Assembly (NCBI GenBank): GCA_947370975.1 | Contig: CANBNG010000007.1 | Location: forward strand, 1-64,000 | Direction of reading: 5' to 3' | Source of the DNA: Beijerinckiaceae bacterium | Lineage (GTDB): Bacteria; Pseudomonadota; Alphaproteobacteria; Rhizobiales; Beijerinckiaceae | Length of the DNA stretch: 64,000 nt | The notes under the pieces: generated by a model | Told to the model about the DNA's origin: nothing | The model's database searches: none | What the model saw: only the letters and a program-made list of their open reading frames with translations | Shown: positions 9,644 to 20,165 of the stretch, piece by piece | Position numbering within the stretch: the first letter of the stretch is position 1 | Layout of the letters: each line of letters begins with the position of its first letter | Program-made: the position numbers and the translations under genes

Positions 9644-10570
9644 TCAATGGGCCAGAATATCGGCAGGCGCGCGGGCCAGCAGATCCTGCCCGGCCTGCAC
9701 ACCAAGCCGTTCTGCGTCCTCGACCGAGCCGGTGAGCTTCGTCTCGTAACATTCTGTTCCGTCGACCCGCAGGATCTGGCCACGGAAAGACACGTGCCCG
9801 CCGTTGACACGTGCAAGGCCTGCAATCGGGGTGCGGCACGAGCCGTCGAGCACCCGCAGGAAGGCGCGCTCGAGCGTTAGCGCGAAGCCGGTGTCGGGAT
9901 CGAGGATCGCGCCCAGACGGACACTGGTTTCATGATCGTCGCTGCGCACGCTGATGCCAATCGCGCCCTGACCGACGGCGGGCAGGAAATCCTCTTCGCT
10001 CAGAATCTCCGTGGCATGGGCAGCAAGGCCGAGGCGCTTCAGGCCGGCGAGCGCCAGCAAGGTCGCGTCGCATTCGCCGCTTTCGAGCTTCGCGAGGCGG
10101 GTCTGCACATTGCCGCGCAACAGGCCGATGCGCAGATCTGGCCGCAGTCTGCGCACCATCGCCTGGCGGCGCAGCGAGGCTGTTCCCACCAGCGAGCCCG
10201 GCGCCAGTGTGGCAAGGCTCGTGGCGCGCGGCGAGAGGAAACAATCGCGCACATCTTCACGCGGCAGGAAGCCTGCCATGTCGAGTCCGTCTGGCAAGCG
10301 CGTCGGCAGATCTTTCGAGGAATGAACGGCAATGTCGATGCTGCCGTCGAGCTGGGCGATGTCCAGTTCCTTGGTGAACAGGCCCTTGCCGCCGGCTTCC
10401 GAGAGCGCACGGTCGAGAATCATATCGCCCGACGTCTTGATGATGACGAGTTCGATCCGCTCTTCGGGAATGCCATGGGCGGCAGCGAGCAGGCGGCGTG
10501 TTTCATAGGCCTGGGCCAGCGCCAGCGGGCTGCCCCGCGTGCCGATCTTCATCCACGCCCGATCGCCCAT
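9644..10570 (-). CDS. hemC: Hydroxymethylbilane synthase (porphobilinogen deaminase)
   Basis: HemC joins four porphobilinogen units into hydroxymethylbilane on a dipyrromethane cofactor. The product shows KIGTRGSPLALAQA at the N-terminus, the IDIAVHSSKDLPT catalytic segment and GSCRTPIAG. The Cys at about residue 245 anchors the cofactor. The open frame continues far upstream through tsaD, but the family start is here. Of two adjacent ATG codons, 10570 lies 5 bases from GAGG while 10573 is too close, so 10570 is preferred (308 residues). It is divergent from tsaD with an 81-base gap. Confidence 0.97.
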   Translation of the reverse strand: MGDRAWMKIGTRGSPLALAQAYETRRLLAAAHGIPEERIELVIIKTSGDMILDRALSEAGGKGLFTKELDIAQLDGSIDIAVHSSKDLPTRLPDGLDMAGFLPREDVRDCFLSPRATSLATLAPGSLVGTASLRRQAMVRRLRPDLRIGLLRGNVQTRLAKLESGECDATLLALAGLKRLGLAAHATEILSEEDFLPAVGQGAIGISVRSDDHETSVRLGAILDPDTGFALTLERAFLRVLDGSCRTPIAGLARVNGGHVSFRGQILRVDGTECYETKLTGSVEDAERLGVQAGQDLLARAPADILAH

Positions 10571-10651
10571 CATGCCCTCGACGGTTGCAAGTCCTTGAGG
10601 GCGGACTATAGGGTGTCGCGCAGGGGTGCGAAAGTGTTCCCCGGAAACCCA

Positions 10652-11731
10652 ATGCCCCAGAAACAACGGTCCATGCGCGTTCTCGGAATCGAAACCACCT
10701 GTGATGAGACCGCTGCGTCGGTCGTCCGCCTGTCGTCGGTGGGCGGCGGCGATATTCTCTCCAATGAAGTGATGAGCCAGATCGCCCAGCACGCAGCTTA
10801 TGGCGGCGTGGTGCCCGAGATCGCGGCCCGCGCGCATGTGGATGTGCTCGACCATCTGGTCGAGCGCGCCTTGCGGCAAGCCGGCGTTGCCATCGGCGAT
10901 GTCGACGGAATCGCGGCGGCCGCCGGACCCGGGCTGATCGGGGGCGTCATCGTCGGGCTCACCTTCGGCAAGGCCCTGGCTCTTGCCGCTCGCAAGCCGT
11001 TCATCGCGGTCAATCATCTGGAGGCCCATGCGCTCACCGCACGCCTCACCGATGGCATTGAATTTCCCTATCTTCTGCTGCTCGTCTCGGGCGGGCACAC
11101 GCAGCTCGTCAGCGTGCGCGGCGTCGGCGACTATCGCCGTCTTGGCACGACCATCGACGACGCCATCGGCGAGGCTTTCGACAAGGTCGCGAAAATGCTG
11201 GGCCTGCCTTATCCGGGCGGTCCCGAAGTCGAGAAACAGGCTTTGCAGGGCGATCCCGCGCGCTTCAGCCTGCCGCGTCCGATGCTGCGGCGTCCGGGCG
11301 CGGATTTCTCGCTCTCCGGCTTGAAGACGGCCGTGCGGCTGGAGGCCGAGCGCATCGCGCCGCTGCGCCCCGGCGATGTCGCTGATCTGTGCGCCTCGTT
11401 TCAGGCGGCGGTGGTCGATGTCATCATCGACCGCATTCGCCATGCCTTGCGTGCGTTCCGCGCCGAGGATGGCGATCCGACCGCGCTGGTGGTGGCGGGC
11501 GGCGTTGCCGCCAATGGTGCGATTCGCCGCGCGCTCGCGCGGTTCTCGGGCGAGAGCGGCCTCAATCTCATCGTGCCGCCGCCGGCCTTATGCACCGACA
11601 ATGGGGCCATGATCGCCTGGACAGGCATCGAGCGTCTGCGGCGCGGCATGACGGACGATCTCACCTTTGCCGCGCGTCCGCGCTGGCCGCTCGACGCCTC
11701 CGCCGAGCGCGTCCACAACGGCAAGGCATGA
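10652..11731 (+). CDS. tsaD: tRNA N6-threonylcarbamoyladenosine transferase TsaD
   Basis: TsaD transfers the threonylcarbamoyl group to A37 of ANN-decoding tRNAs, working with TsaB and TsaE. The 359-residue product has the LGIETTCDETAAS start, the metal-binding pair in NHLEAHA, the LLVSGGHTQL nucleotide motif and a C-terminal PPALCTDNGAMIAW. The start at 10652 precedes a second in-frame ATG at 10673; both are plausible. The stop overlaps the gpsA start, indicating translational coupling. Confidence 0.97.
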   Translation: MPQKQRSMRVLGIETTCDETAASVVRLSSVGGGDILSNEVMSQIAQHAAYGGVVPEIAARAHVDVLDHLVERALRQAGVAIGDVDGIAAAAGPGLIGGVIVGLTFGKALALAARKPFIAVNHLEAHALTARLTDGIEFPYLLLLVSGGHTQLVSVRGVGDYRRLGTTIDDAIGEAFDKVAKMLGLPYPGGPEVEKQALQGDPARFSLPRPMLRRPGADFSLSGLKTAVRLEAERIAPLRPGDVADLCASFQAAVVDVIIDRIRHALRAFRAEDGDPTALVVAGGVAANGAIRRALARFSGESGLNLIVPPPALCTDNGAMIAWTGIERLRRGMTDDLTFAARPRWPLDASAERVHNGKA

Positions 11732-12720
11732 TGGACAATACCGATGCACCGCGCGTGATTGCCGTGCTGGGCGCAGGCGCCTGGGGCACGGCGCTGGCCA
11801 ATGCGGCTGCGCGCCCCGGGCGCGATGTGTTGCTCTGGGCGCGCGATGCCGCTCATGTCGCCGAACTCTCAGCCGAGCGCGAAAACAGGCGGCGTCTGCC
11901 CGGCGTTGCGTTGAGCGCGGGCGTGATGCCGACCGCAGATCTCGCCGCAGTTGCGCGCGCCGATATCGTGCTCGCCGTCGTTCCGACGCAGGCCCTGCGC
12001 GGCCTGGCGACGCGCCTTGCAGGCTATATTCGCCCAGAGGTTCCCCTCGTCATTTGCGCCAAGGGAATCGAGCGCGGCACACATCTGCTGGTGAGCGATG
12101 TCATCGCGCAATGCCTGCCCGGGCAGGCAGTCGCGATTTTGTCAGGGCCGAGCTTTGCCGACGATGTCGCGCGCGGCCTGCCGACCGCCGTCACGCTTGC
12201 CGCGCAGGATGAACAGCTGGCGCACAGGCTTGCTGCTTCATTGGGCACGCCGACGTTGCGGCTCTATCATTCGAGCGATGTCCGCGGCGTCGAGATTGGC
12301 GGCGCGGCGAAAAACGTGCTTGCCATTGCCTGCGGCATTGCTGCGGGCCGGGGTCTTGGCGCAAGTGCCGGTGCGGCCTTGATCGCGCGCGGTTTCTCCG
12401 AGCTTTCACGCTTTGCAGTAGCGCATGGCGCGCGTGCGGAAACGCTGATGGGCCTGTCTGGCCTTGGCGATCTCGTGCTCACCTGTTCTTCCGCGCAATC
12501 GCGCAATTTTGCGTTCGGACTGGCGCTTGGTCGCGGGGAGCCCGTACCGGCCAAACTGGCGGAAGGCGCGTTGAGCGCGCCGGTGCTGCTGGAGCTGGCT
12601 GACGCGGCAAAGGTCGACATGCCCATCGCGCGCGCCGTGGCGCAGATTCTCGATGGCGCGATCAGCGTCGATCAGGCCATCGGCATTTTGCTGGCGCGTC
12701 CCCAGAAAGCCGAAGGCTAA
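11728..12720 (+). CDS. gpsA: NAD(P)H-dependent glycerol-3-phosphate dehydrogenase
   Basis: GpsA reduces dihydroxyacetone phosphate to sn-glycerol 3-phosphate for phospholipid synthesis. The Rossmann start VIAVLGAGAWGTALA, the CAKGIE segment, the EIGGAAKNVLAIACGI region with the catalytic Lys, and GLSGLGDLVLTCSS are all present. It is 330 residues long, normal for the family. The ATG overlaps the tsaD stop by four bases (ATGA); a second ATG three bases on is an alternative start. The tsaD-gpsA neighbourhood is common in alphaproteobacteria. Confidence 0.97.
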   Translation: MMDNTDAPRVIAVLGAGAWGTALANAAARPGRDVLLWARDAAHVAELSAERENRRRLPGVALSAGVMPTADLAAVARADIVLAVVPTQALRGLATRLAGYIRPEVPLVICAKGIERGTHLLVSDVIAQCLPGQAVAILSGPSFADDVARGLPTAVTLAAQDEQLAHRLAASLGTPTLRLYHSSDVRGVEIGGAAKNVLAIACGIAAGRGLGASAGAALIARGFSELSRFAVAHGARAETLMGLSGLGDLVLTCSSAQSRNFAFGLALGRGEPVPAKLAEGALSAPVLLELADAAKVDMPIARAVAQILDGAISVDQAIGILLARPQKAEG

Positions 12721-12794
12721 AACATCCGCCTGCTTGTCGCAGCACCGTGCGCGCACTAGCTTTGCGGCGATTTCTCATGCGGGGACGCGAAGCA

Positions 12795-13208
12795 ATGGCT
12801 CACTGGCTCGTCAAAAGCGAACCGTTCAAATGGTCCTGGGACGATCAGGTCAAGGCGGGCGCGAAGGGCACGCATTGGGATGGCGTGCGCAATCATCTCG
12901 CCAAGCAGCAGCTGATGGCGATGAAAAAGGGCGATCACGCCTTTTTCTATCATTCCAACGAGGGCAAGGAGATTGTCGGGATCGTCGAGGTCATCAAGAC
13001 CTTCTATCCCGATCCCTCGGACGAGAGCGGCAAGTTCGGCATGGTCGATTTCAAGGCCGTGAAGCCACTGAAAACCCCGGTCTCGCTCGCGCAGGTCAAG
13101 CAGACGCCCGAACTAGCAGAGATGTCGCTGGTGAAGTCGATGCGGCTGTCGGTTCAGCCAGTGACGGATTTCGAATGGGATTTCATCTGCAAGCTCGGCG
13201 GGCTGTAA
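12795..13208 (+). CDS. EVE domain-containing protein
   Basis: This is a 137-residue single-domain protein of the EVE/PUA-like superfamily (bacterial Thy28 relatives), thought to bind modified bases in nucleic acids. It starts MAHWLVKSEP and contains the characteristic TWDGVRN-like segment (here HWDGVRNHLAKQQL). The aromatic-cage elements KKGDHAFFYHSNEGKEIVG and DFKAVKPL follow. The ATG at 12795 was preferred because the upstream frame adds no homology. It follows gpsA by 74 bases. No restriction or CRISPR genes, where EVE domains also occur, are nearby, so it is the housekeeping type. Confidence 0.93.
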   Translation: MAHWLVKSEPFKWSWDDQVKAGAKGTHWDGVRNHLAKQQLMAMKKGDHAFFYHSNEGKEIVGIVEVIKTFYPDPSDESGKFGMVDFKAVKPLKTPVSLAQVKQTPELAEMSLVKSMRLSVQPVTDFEWDFICKLGGL

Positions 13209-13235
13209 CAGCGCCGTCATTGCTGTGCAGCGTTG

Positions 13236-13637
13236 TCACCCGATCAGATCGATCAGCGCCGGGATCAGCGGCTCATCGGCCGGGGGCATGGGATAGGCGC
13301 GCAGCTCGCGCGGGTGCACCCATTTCAGGGCCTGATTTTCCCGCGACATCACCATGCCCTCCCAGCGCCGGCACACATAGAGCGGCATCAGCAGGTGGAA
13401 ATCGGGATAGGCGAAGCTCGCGAAGGTGAGCGGTGCGAGGCACGCCTCCTTCACCGTGATGCCGAGCTCTTCGTGCAATTCGCGGATGAGGGCGGGCTCC
13501 GGACGCTCATTCGCATCGATCTTGCCGCCGGGAAATTCCCAAAGGCCAGCCAGCTGCTTGCCCTCCGGGCGCTGGGCAATCAGCACGCGGTTGTCGGTAT
13601 CGATCAGGGCGGCGGCAACAACGAGGAGAAGTTTCAC
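13236..13637 (-). CDS. mutT: MutT-type (d)NTP pyrophosphohydrolase (Nudix)
   Basis: This enzyme hydrolyses oxidised nucleotides such as 8-oxo-dGTP and so prevents mutations. A complete Nudix box runs GGKIDANERPEPALIREL and continues HEELGI. The 133-residue length and the EFPGG and QALKWVHPREL segments match MutT. The start is probably the GTG at 13637, which lies about ten bases from GAGG; a TTG three codons earlier is too close to that site. It converges with the EVE gene. The exact substrate range of such short Nudix enzymes is inferred. Confidence 0.9.
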   Translation of the reverse strand: MKLLLVVAAALIDTDNRVLIAQRPEGKQLAGLWEFPGGKIDANERPEPALIRELHEELGITVKEACLAPLTFASFAYPDFHLLMPLYVCRRWEGMVMSRENQALKWVHPRELRAYPMPPADEPLIPALIDLIG

Positions 13638-13680
13638 GGGGCACAAGCCTCAAAGCGCAGGGGAGCCAAGCTCCACTCCG

Positions 13681-14061
13681 CTAGACGCTTGGGGCGAGAG
13701 GCGCAACCAGTCTGCGCGGATTGGTCTCGTGAATGGGGCGCAGCACCGGTGCGGGCTGGATTTCATAGCGCTGGCGCTCGCTGCGCAGCTGCCAATGGTT
13801 CCAGGTCTCGTTGAGTTCCTGCATCTCGCGCTCAAGCTCCTCGCGTGATTCGCTGATGGCGAGCACGAGCACGTGCGGGCGTGTCTGAACAAGCGCCAGC
13901 ATGCGCGCGATTGGCGCGGGCTCGCTCAGTATAGCTGCCAGGCTCTCAACACGGCGGCTGCGCAGCGCCGCGCTCTGGGCCCTGCGCGGGGCAGGGGTGA
14001 AAATGGACATCATGGCTGCGCCAAGAAAGAGCACGCCGATACCAGGCTTCATAAATTCCAT
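13681..14061 (-). CDS. Hypothetical membrane-anchored or exported protein
   Basis: I do not recognise this 126-residue protein. Residues 4-22 form one hydrophobic segment ending near PAPRRAQSAA, so it is either exported or anchored by its N-terminus. The rest is basic, with a helical stretch rich in Glu and Leu (REELEREMQELNETW) and a proline-rich end. The start could be 14061 or the ATG three codons later at 14052; the frame continues upstream without a ribosome site. It lies between mutT and the divergent ATP-synthase operon. Confidence 0.6.
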   Translation of the reverse strand: MEFMKPGIGVLFLGAAMMSIFTPAPRRAQSAALRSRRVESLAAILSEPAPIARMLALVQTRPHVLVLAISESREELEREMQELNETWNHWQLRSERQRYEIQPAPVLRPIHETNPRRLVAPLAPSV

Positions 14062-14413
14062 TTCCGGGCGCGCCTTTTTCTGGGCTGGACAAAATTTATC
14101 TCGTGACTGGAACAAGTTACACGAATTATGCGTTGGCGGAGCCGTCAAAATGTCACAGCCGCGGCAAATCAGGTCAAAAGGCCCCGCTTGGGCCTCCGAC
14201 AAGCGGTTTAGGCCTAAAGCCTGACCTCCACGGCTCGGGTTGCTGTTGCGCACCCAAAAACCTTGTGTTACGTCACCCCCCGTCTCCGGGACCGGTGAAG
14301 ATTGCCGTTGTCCCGTTCCCTGACAAAGTCAGTTGCAAGTTGTTCGGCGACGAAAATCGCGGTTCGATCGCTTGCGGCAGGCTGTGCCCGATGCCAGTCC
14401 AGAGGCTTTAAGC
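14062..14413 (+). other. Region upstream of the F1 ATP-synthase operon
   Basis: This 352-base spacer must hold the atp promoter. It carries an EcfG-like hexamer pair (listed separately) and a perfect TTTAGGCCTAAA palindrome at 14207-14218, possibly a regulator site. I could not place a convincing sigma-70 promoter and see no gene. Confidence 0.5.
14109..14134 (+). promoter_or_regulatory. Possible EcfG-type (general stress) promoter before atpH
   Basis: GGAAC, 17 bases, then CGTT matches the alphaproteobacterial EcfG consensus. About one such match is expected by chance in a window this size, so this single site is weak evidence. It is 280 bases upstream of atpH. Confidence 0.35.
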
Positions 14414-14976
14414 GTGGCTAAAGAGGAAACTATCGTTACCGGAATGGCGGGGCGCTATGCCTCCGCTCTTTTCGCGTTGGCGCAGGAACAAGGCGCGACC
14501 GAACAGGTTGCCGCCGATCTTGGCCGTTTCAGCGCCATGCTGAACGAGAGCGCGGATCTTTCGCGCCTTGTCCGCAGCCCCGCCTTTACGGCTGAAGAGC
14601 AGATCAAGGCGCTTGCCGCCGTGCTCGACAAGGCCGGCATCTCGGGTTTGACCGCAAAATTCCTGAAGCTCGTCGCGACAAAGCGCCGTCTCTTCGCTGT
14701 GCCCACGATGATCGCCGATTTCGGCAAGCTGCATGATGCCGCCCGCGGCATCTCGCGCGCCGAGGTGACCGTGGCCGAGCCGCTTTCACCCGCCAATCTT
14801 GATGCATTGCGCGCCGCGCTGCAGCAGGTCGCGGGCGCTGCCTCCGTCGATATGAACGTCAAGGTCGATCCTGCGATCATCGGCGGCCTCATCGTCAAGC
14901 TCGGGTCTCGCATGGTCGATGGCTCGCTCAAGACCAAACTCAATTCGATCCGCACACGCATGAAAGAGGTCGGCTG

Positions 14977-14977
<1 letters not shown>
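14414..14977 (+). CDS. atpH: F1F0 ATP synthase subunit delta
   Basis: Subunit delta sits on top of F1 and joins it to the peripheral stalk. The product of 187 residues has the GMAGRYASALFALAQEQG start and the C-terminal VDPAIIGGLIVKLGSRMVDGSLKTKL signature (residues about 150-175). The GTG at 14414 is preferred: AGAGG lies nine bases upstream and the VAKEETIV lead-in resembles relatives. It is the first gene of atpHAGDC. F0 genes (atpB, E, F) are not here, as usual in Hyphomicrobiales, where they form a separate operon. The stop overlaps the atpA ATG by one base. Confidence 0.96.
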
Positions 14978-16506
<1,529 letters not shown>

Positions 16507-16571
16507 GAAAAAGCCATTGACCCTCGCGCGTCCAGCGCGAGGGCATCATTCCCGATCCGAGCGGATAGATC

Positions 16572-17450
16572 ATGCCTTCATTGAAGGATCTGCGTAACCG
16601 CATCGCCTCCGTCAAGGCGACACAGAAGATCACCAAGGCCATGCAAATGGTTGCGGCGGCGAAACTGCGTCGCGCCCAATTGGCGGCGGAAGCGGCGCGT
16701 CCCTATGCCGAGCGCATGGAAAGCGTGCTTGCCAATATCGCCGGCAATATCGGCCCGGGCTCGCAAGGCCCCGCGCTTCTTGCCGGCAATGGCCGCGACA
16801 ATGTTCATTTGCTGGTTGTCTGCACGGCCGAACGCGGTCTGTGCGGCGCTTTCAATTCGTCGATCGTGCGTCTCGCCCGCGAGCGCGCCACATCGCTGAT
16901 GGCGCAGGGCAAGACAGTCAAGATCATCTGCGTCGGCAAGAAGGGCCATGACCAGCTTCGTCGCCAGTTCGAGAAGCAGATCATCGAGCTGATCGATCTG
17001 CGCTCGGTCAAGCAGATGGCCTTCTCCGATGCGGATCCGATCGGTCGCAAGATCATCGCTATGTTCGAGAACGGCGAATATGACGTCTGCACGATCTTCT
17101 TCGCGCGCTTCCGTTCGGTGATCCTGCAGATCCCGACGGCGTTGCAGCTGATCCCGGCGACCTTCACCAAGGGCGCTGAAGTCGCTGGACCGCAGGCCGC
17201 TTATGAATATGAGCCCAGCGAGGCCGGCATTCTGTCGACCCTGCTGCCGCGCAACATCTCGGTGCAGGTGTTCCGCGCACTTCTCGAAAATGCGGCGTCC
17301 GAACAGGGCGCACGTATGAGCTCCATGGACAGCGCCACGCGCAATGCCGGTGACATGATCAAAAAGCAGACGATCACGTACAACCGCTCGCGTCAGGCGA
17401 TGATCACCAAGGAACTTATCGAAATCATCTCGGGCGCCGAAGCGCTCTGA
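16572..17450 (+). CDS. atpG: F1F0 ATP synthase subunit gamma
   Basis: Gamma is the rotating central shaft that couples proton flow to catalysis. The 292-residue protein has the canonical N-terminal coiled-coil MPSLKDLRNRIASVKATQKI, the GLCGAFN motif in the middle and the C-terminal MDSATRNAGDMIKKQTITYN helix that inserts into the alpha-beta ring. The start is unambiguous. It is followed 26 bases later by atpD. Confidence 0.99.
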   Translation: MPSLKDLRNRIASVKATQKITKAMQMVAAAKLRRAQLAAEAARPYAERMESVLANIAGNIGPGSQGPALLAGNGRDNVHLLVVCTAERGLCGAFNSSIVRLARERATSLMAQGKTVKIICVGKKGHDQLRRQFEKQIIELIDLRSVKQMAFSDADPIGRKIIAMFENGEYDVCTIFFARFRSVILQIPTALQLIPATFTKGAEVAGPQAAYEYEPSEAGILSTLLPRNISVQVFRALLENAASEQGARMSSMDSATRNAGDMIKKQTITYNRSRQAMITKELIEIISGAEAL

Positions 17451-17476
17451 CCGCAAATCATCAGTGAGGACGAACC

Positions 17477-18925
17477 ATGGCAACTGCCGCTAACAAGCCC
17501 ACGGGGCGCATCACGCAGGTCATCGGCGCCGTCGTTGACGTGAAGTTCGATGGCCACCTGCCGCAGATTCTGAACGCGCTGGAGACCTCGAACAACGGCA
17601 ACCGCCTTGTGCTCGAAGTCGCCCAGCATCTGGGTGAAAACTCCGTTCGCTGCATCGCGATGGACACGTCTGAAGGTCTGGTCCGTGGCCAGCCTGTCAC
17701 CGACATGGGCGCGCCGATCTCGGTGCCCGTGGGTGAAGGCACGCTCGGCCGCATCATGAACGTCATCGGCGAGCCGGTCGACGAAGCCGGCCCGATCCCG
17801 AACGAAGGCCTGCGCGCCATCCATCAGGACGCGCCCTCCTATGCGGAACAGTCCACCGAAGGCCAGATCCTGGAAACGGGCATCAAGGTCGTCGACCTGC
17901 TGGCGCCTTACGCCAAGGGCGGCAAGATCGGCCTGTTCGGCGGCGCGGGCGTCGGCAAGACCGTGCTGATCATGGAGCTCATCAACAACGTCGCCAAGGC
18001 GCATGGTGGTTATTCCGTGTTCGCAGGCGTCGGTGAGCGTACGCGTGAGGGCAACGATCTCTATCACGAGATGATCGAGTCCAACGTGAACCTCGACCCC
18101 AAGGAGCACGGCGGCTCGACCAAGGGCTCCAAATGCGCCCTTGTGTATGGCCAGATGAACGAGCCTCCGGGCGCGCGCGCCCGCGTCGCGCTCACCGGCC
18201 TGACCGTCGCCGAGCATTTCCGCGATCAGGGCCAGGACGTGCTCTTCTTCGTCGATAATATTTTCCGCTTCACGCAGGCGGGCTCGGAAGTGTCCGCGCT
18301 TCTCGGCCGTATCCCTTCGGCGGTGGGCTATCAGCCGACGCTGGCCACCGACATGGGCCTGCTACAGGAACGTATCACCACGACTACCAAGGGTTCGATC
18401 ACCTCGGTGCAGGCCATTTACGTGCCTGCCGACGACTTGACCGACCCGGCCCCGGCCGCCTCCTTCGCCCATCTTGACGCGACGACCGTGCTGTCGCGTT
18501 CGATTGCCGAAAAGGGCATCTATCCGGCAGTGGATCCGCTCGACTCGACCTCGCGCATGCTCTCCCCCCTGATCGTCGGCGAAGAGCATTATGGCGTTGC
18601 CCGCCAGGTGCAGCAGACGCTGCAGCGCTACAAGTCGCTGCAGGACATCATCGCCATTCTGGGCATGGACGAACTGTCTGAAGAGGACAAGCTGTCGGTG
18701 GCGCGCGCCCGCAAGATCGAGCGCTTCCTGTCGCAGCCTTTCCACGTAGCGGAAATCTTCACGGGCTCGCCCGGCAAGCTCGTGTCGCTCGCCGACACGA
18801 TCAAGGGCTTCAAGGGCCTTGTCGAAGGCAAGTATGATCATCTTCCCGAAGCCGCCTTCTACATGGTCGGCACGATCGAGGAAGCCATGGAAAAGGCGCA
18901 GCGTCTCGCCGCCGAAGCGGCCTGA
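17477..18925 (+). CDS. atpD: F1F0 ATP synthase subunit beta (catalytic)
   Basis: AtpD carries the catalytic ATP sites. The 482-residue product has Walker A GGAGVGKT at 155-162, the GERTREGNDLY segment with the catalytic Glu, the DNIFRFTQAGSEVS segment and the DELSEEDKL (DELSEED lever) region that contacts gamma. A short Ala/Thr-rich lead (MATAANKPTG) precedes the first beta-barrel. The ribosome site is GAGGA. The call is certain. Confidence 0.99.
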   Translation: MATAANKPTGRITQVIGAVVDVKFDGHLPQILNALETSNNGNRLVLEVAQHLGENSVRCIAMDTSEGLVRGQPVTDMGAPISVPVGEGTLGRIMNVIGEPVDEAGPIPNEGLRAIHQDAPSYAEQSTEGQILETGIKVVDLLAPYAKGGKIGLFGGAGVGKTVLIMELINNVAKAHGGYSVFAGVGERTREGNDLYHEMIESNVNLDPKEHGGSTKGSKCALVYGQMNEPPGARARVALTGLTVAEHFRDQGQDVLFFVDNIFRFTQAGSEVSALLGRIPSAVGYQPTLATDMGLLQERITTTTKGSITSVQAIYVPADDLTDPAPAASFAHLDATTVLSRSIAEKGIYPAVDPLDSTSRMLSPLIVGEEHYGVARQVQQTLQRYKSLQDIIAILGMDELSEEDKLSVARARKIERFLSQPFHVAEIFTGSPGKLVSLADTIKGFKGLVEGKYDHLPEAAFYMVGTIEEAMEKAQRLAAEAA

Positions 18926-18995
18926 GACAGCAAACCACCCGGGGCGCAGCCAAACGCGCCGCGCCCCGGCTGAATGCCCCTTTTGGAGATAGGTT

Positions 18996-19397
18996 ATGGC
19001 CGCTTTTCACTTCGAGCTCGTCTCGCCCGAACGCCTCATCTTCTCCGGTGCGGTGGAGCAGGTTGTCGTGCCCGGATCCGAGGGCGCCTTTACCGTGCTC
19101 GACGGCCATGCGCCGATGATGTCGACGATCCGTCCCGGCGTGATCGAGGTCTTCGAGACACGCGAGCGTTCCAACAAGCTTTTCGTGCGCGGCGGCTTTG
19201 TCGACGTGTCGGGCAAGGGCCTCACGATCCTCGCTGAACTCGCGATTCCGCTGGCCGAGCTCGATGCCGCTCAGATTGACGCGCAATTGCGCGCGGCTGA
19301 AGCCGATCTCGAGGACGCCAAGAGCGACACCGCGCGTCAGGCTGCAGCCCAGCGTCGCGACCAGCTCACCGAATTGCGCGGCGCGCTCAATATCTGA
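18996..19397 (+). CDS. atpC: F1F0 ATP synthase subunit epsilon
   Basis: Epsilon joins gamma to the c-ring and can inhibit ATP hydrolysis. The 133-residue protein begins AAFHFELVSPERLIFSG and shows the beta-sandwich hallmarks VVVPGSEGAFTVLDGHAP and FVRGGFVDVS, followed by a two-helix C-terminal region rich in Ala, Asp and Gln. GGAGATAGGTT provides the ribosome site. It is the last gene of the operon, and the next gene converges with a three-base gap, so any terminator must overlap coding sequence. Confidence 0.97.
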   Translation: MAAFHFELVSPERLIFSGAVEQVVVPGSEGAFTVLDGHAPMMSTIRPGVIEVFETRERSNKLFVRGGFVDVSGKGLTILAELAIPLAELDAAQIDAQLRAAEADLEDAKSDTARQAAAQRRDQLTELRGALNI

Positions 19398-19400
19398 TTT

Positions 19401-20165
19401 TTACCTCAACAGGTAATTGGCTTCTTCAAGCGTAGTCCGGACCTCATGGGCCCGGAACTGCGCGAAGTTGCGTTTGAGCCATTCGCGCAGGTCTGCCTGG
19501 GCGAGGATCGACATATTGGTCGGCGGCTCGGAGCTGAAGAAACGCGACAGCGACAAGGCCGGGGCGTTGATGAGGCTGCGCAAGGCCCCCGGCAGCGGCG
19601 GAATCTGAAACGAATATTCAGTCGGAAATGCCGCGAGATGATCGTGAACGGTCGGACCCAGTGAAAAAAGCCCCTCGTTCAGCACTGTGACGAGGGGAAC
19701 AGCCGGCCAGATCCCGCGCAGTGTCCGCGCCGCCTCTACCGAGGTTGCCGATCCATTGCTCACAAACAGGATCACCGGCTTCAGCTCGCGCCGCTTGGCC
19801 TCGTCGAACATGCCGATCTCGCGGGCTCTTGCAAAAAAGGCCTGAAAGGATCGCGCGGAAATTTCCACGATGCGCGTGTCGCTGGACGGTTTCATCAATT
19901 GCTCGAAAAGCACCATCTGGCCGGGCGTCGTCGTGACATCGGCAATGGTGCAGGCGTCCGCAAACCAGGTCTCCAGCGTCGTATCGCGGGGATCGGTGGT
20001 GAAGATCTGTATGGGCTTGCGTTCCACGGCGTGAAAATCAGCCAGCAAGCGCGTCGTCGTCGTCATGCCGGTGCGTGGATGCAGCGAGCAGAGAATATAG
20101 GTCGGCGCTGGATGAAACGCGTGCTGTGCAGGCCAGGGTTTTAACCGGCGCTCGGAAATGCTCAT
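19401..20165 (-). CDS. Hypothetical protein with a degenerate ParA/MinD-like P-loop
   Basis: I do not recognise a named family. The 254-residue product has SLHPRTGMTTTTRLLADF at about residues 27-44, followed by PIQIFTTDPR. The order of a deviant Walker A motif, an amphipathic helix and a strand ending in TDP matches the start of ParA/MinD/CpaE ATPases. Both usual lysines are absent, however: the signature Lys is His or Pro and the P-loop Lys is Met. Later segments (KPVILFVSNGSATSVEAA, PLVTVLNEG) look like the central strands of that fold. GGGAGA eight bases upstream supports the start at 20165. It converges tightly on the ATP-synthase operon. A non-hydrolysing relative is my inference. Confidence 0.65.
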   Translation of the reverse strand: MSISERRLKPWPAQHAFHPAPTYILCSLHPRTGMTTTTRLLADFHAVERKPIQIFTTDPRDTTLETWFADACTIADVTTTPGQMVLFEQLMKPSSDTRIVEISARSFQAFFARAREIGMFDEAKRRELKPVILFVSNGSATSVEAARTLRGIWPAVPLVTVLNEGLFSLGPTVHDHLAAFPTEYSFQIPPLPGALRSLINAPALSLSRFFSSEPPTNMSILAQADLREWLKRNFAQFRAHEVRTTLEEANYLLR

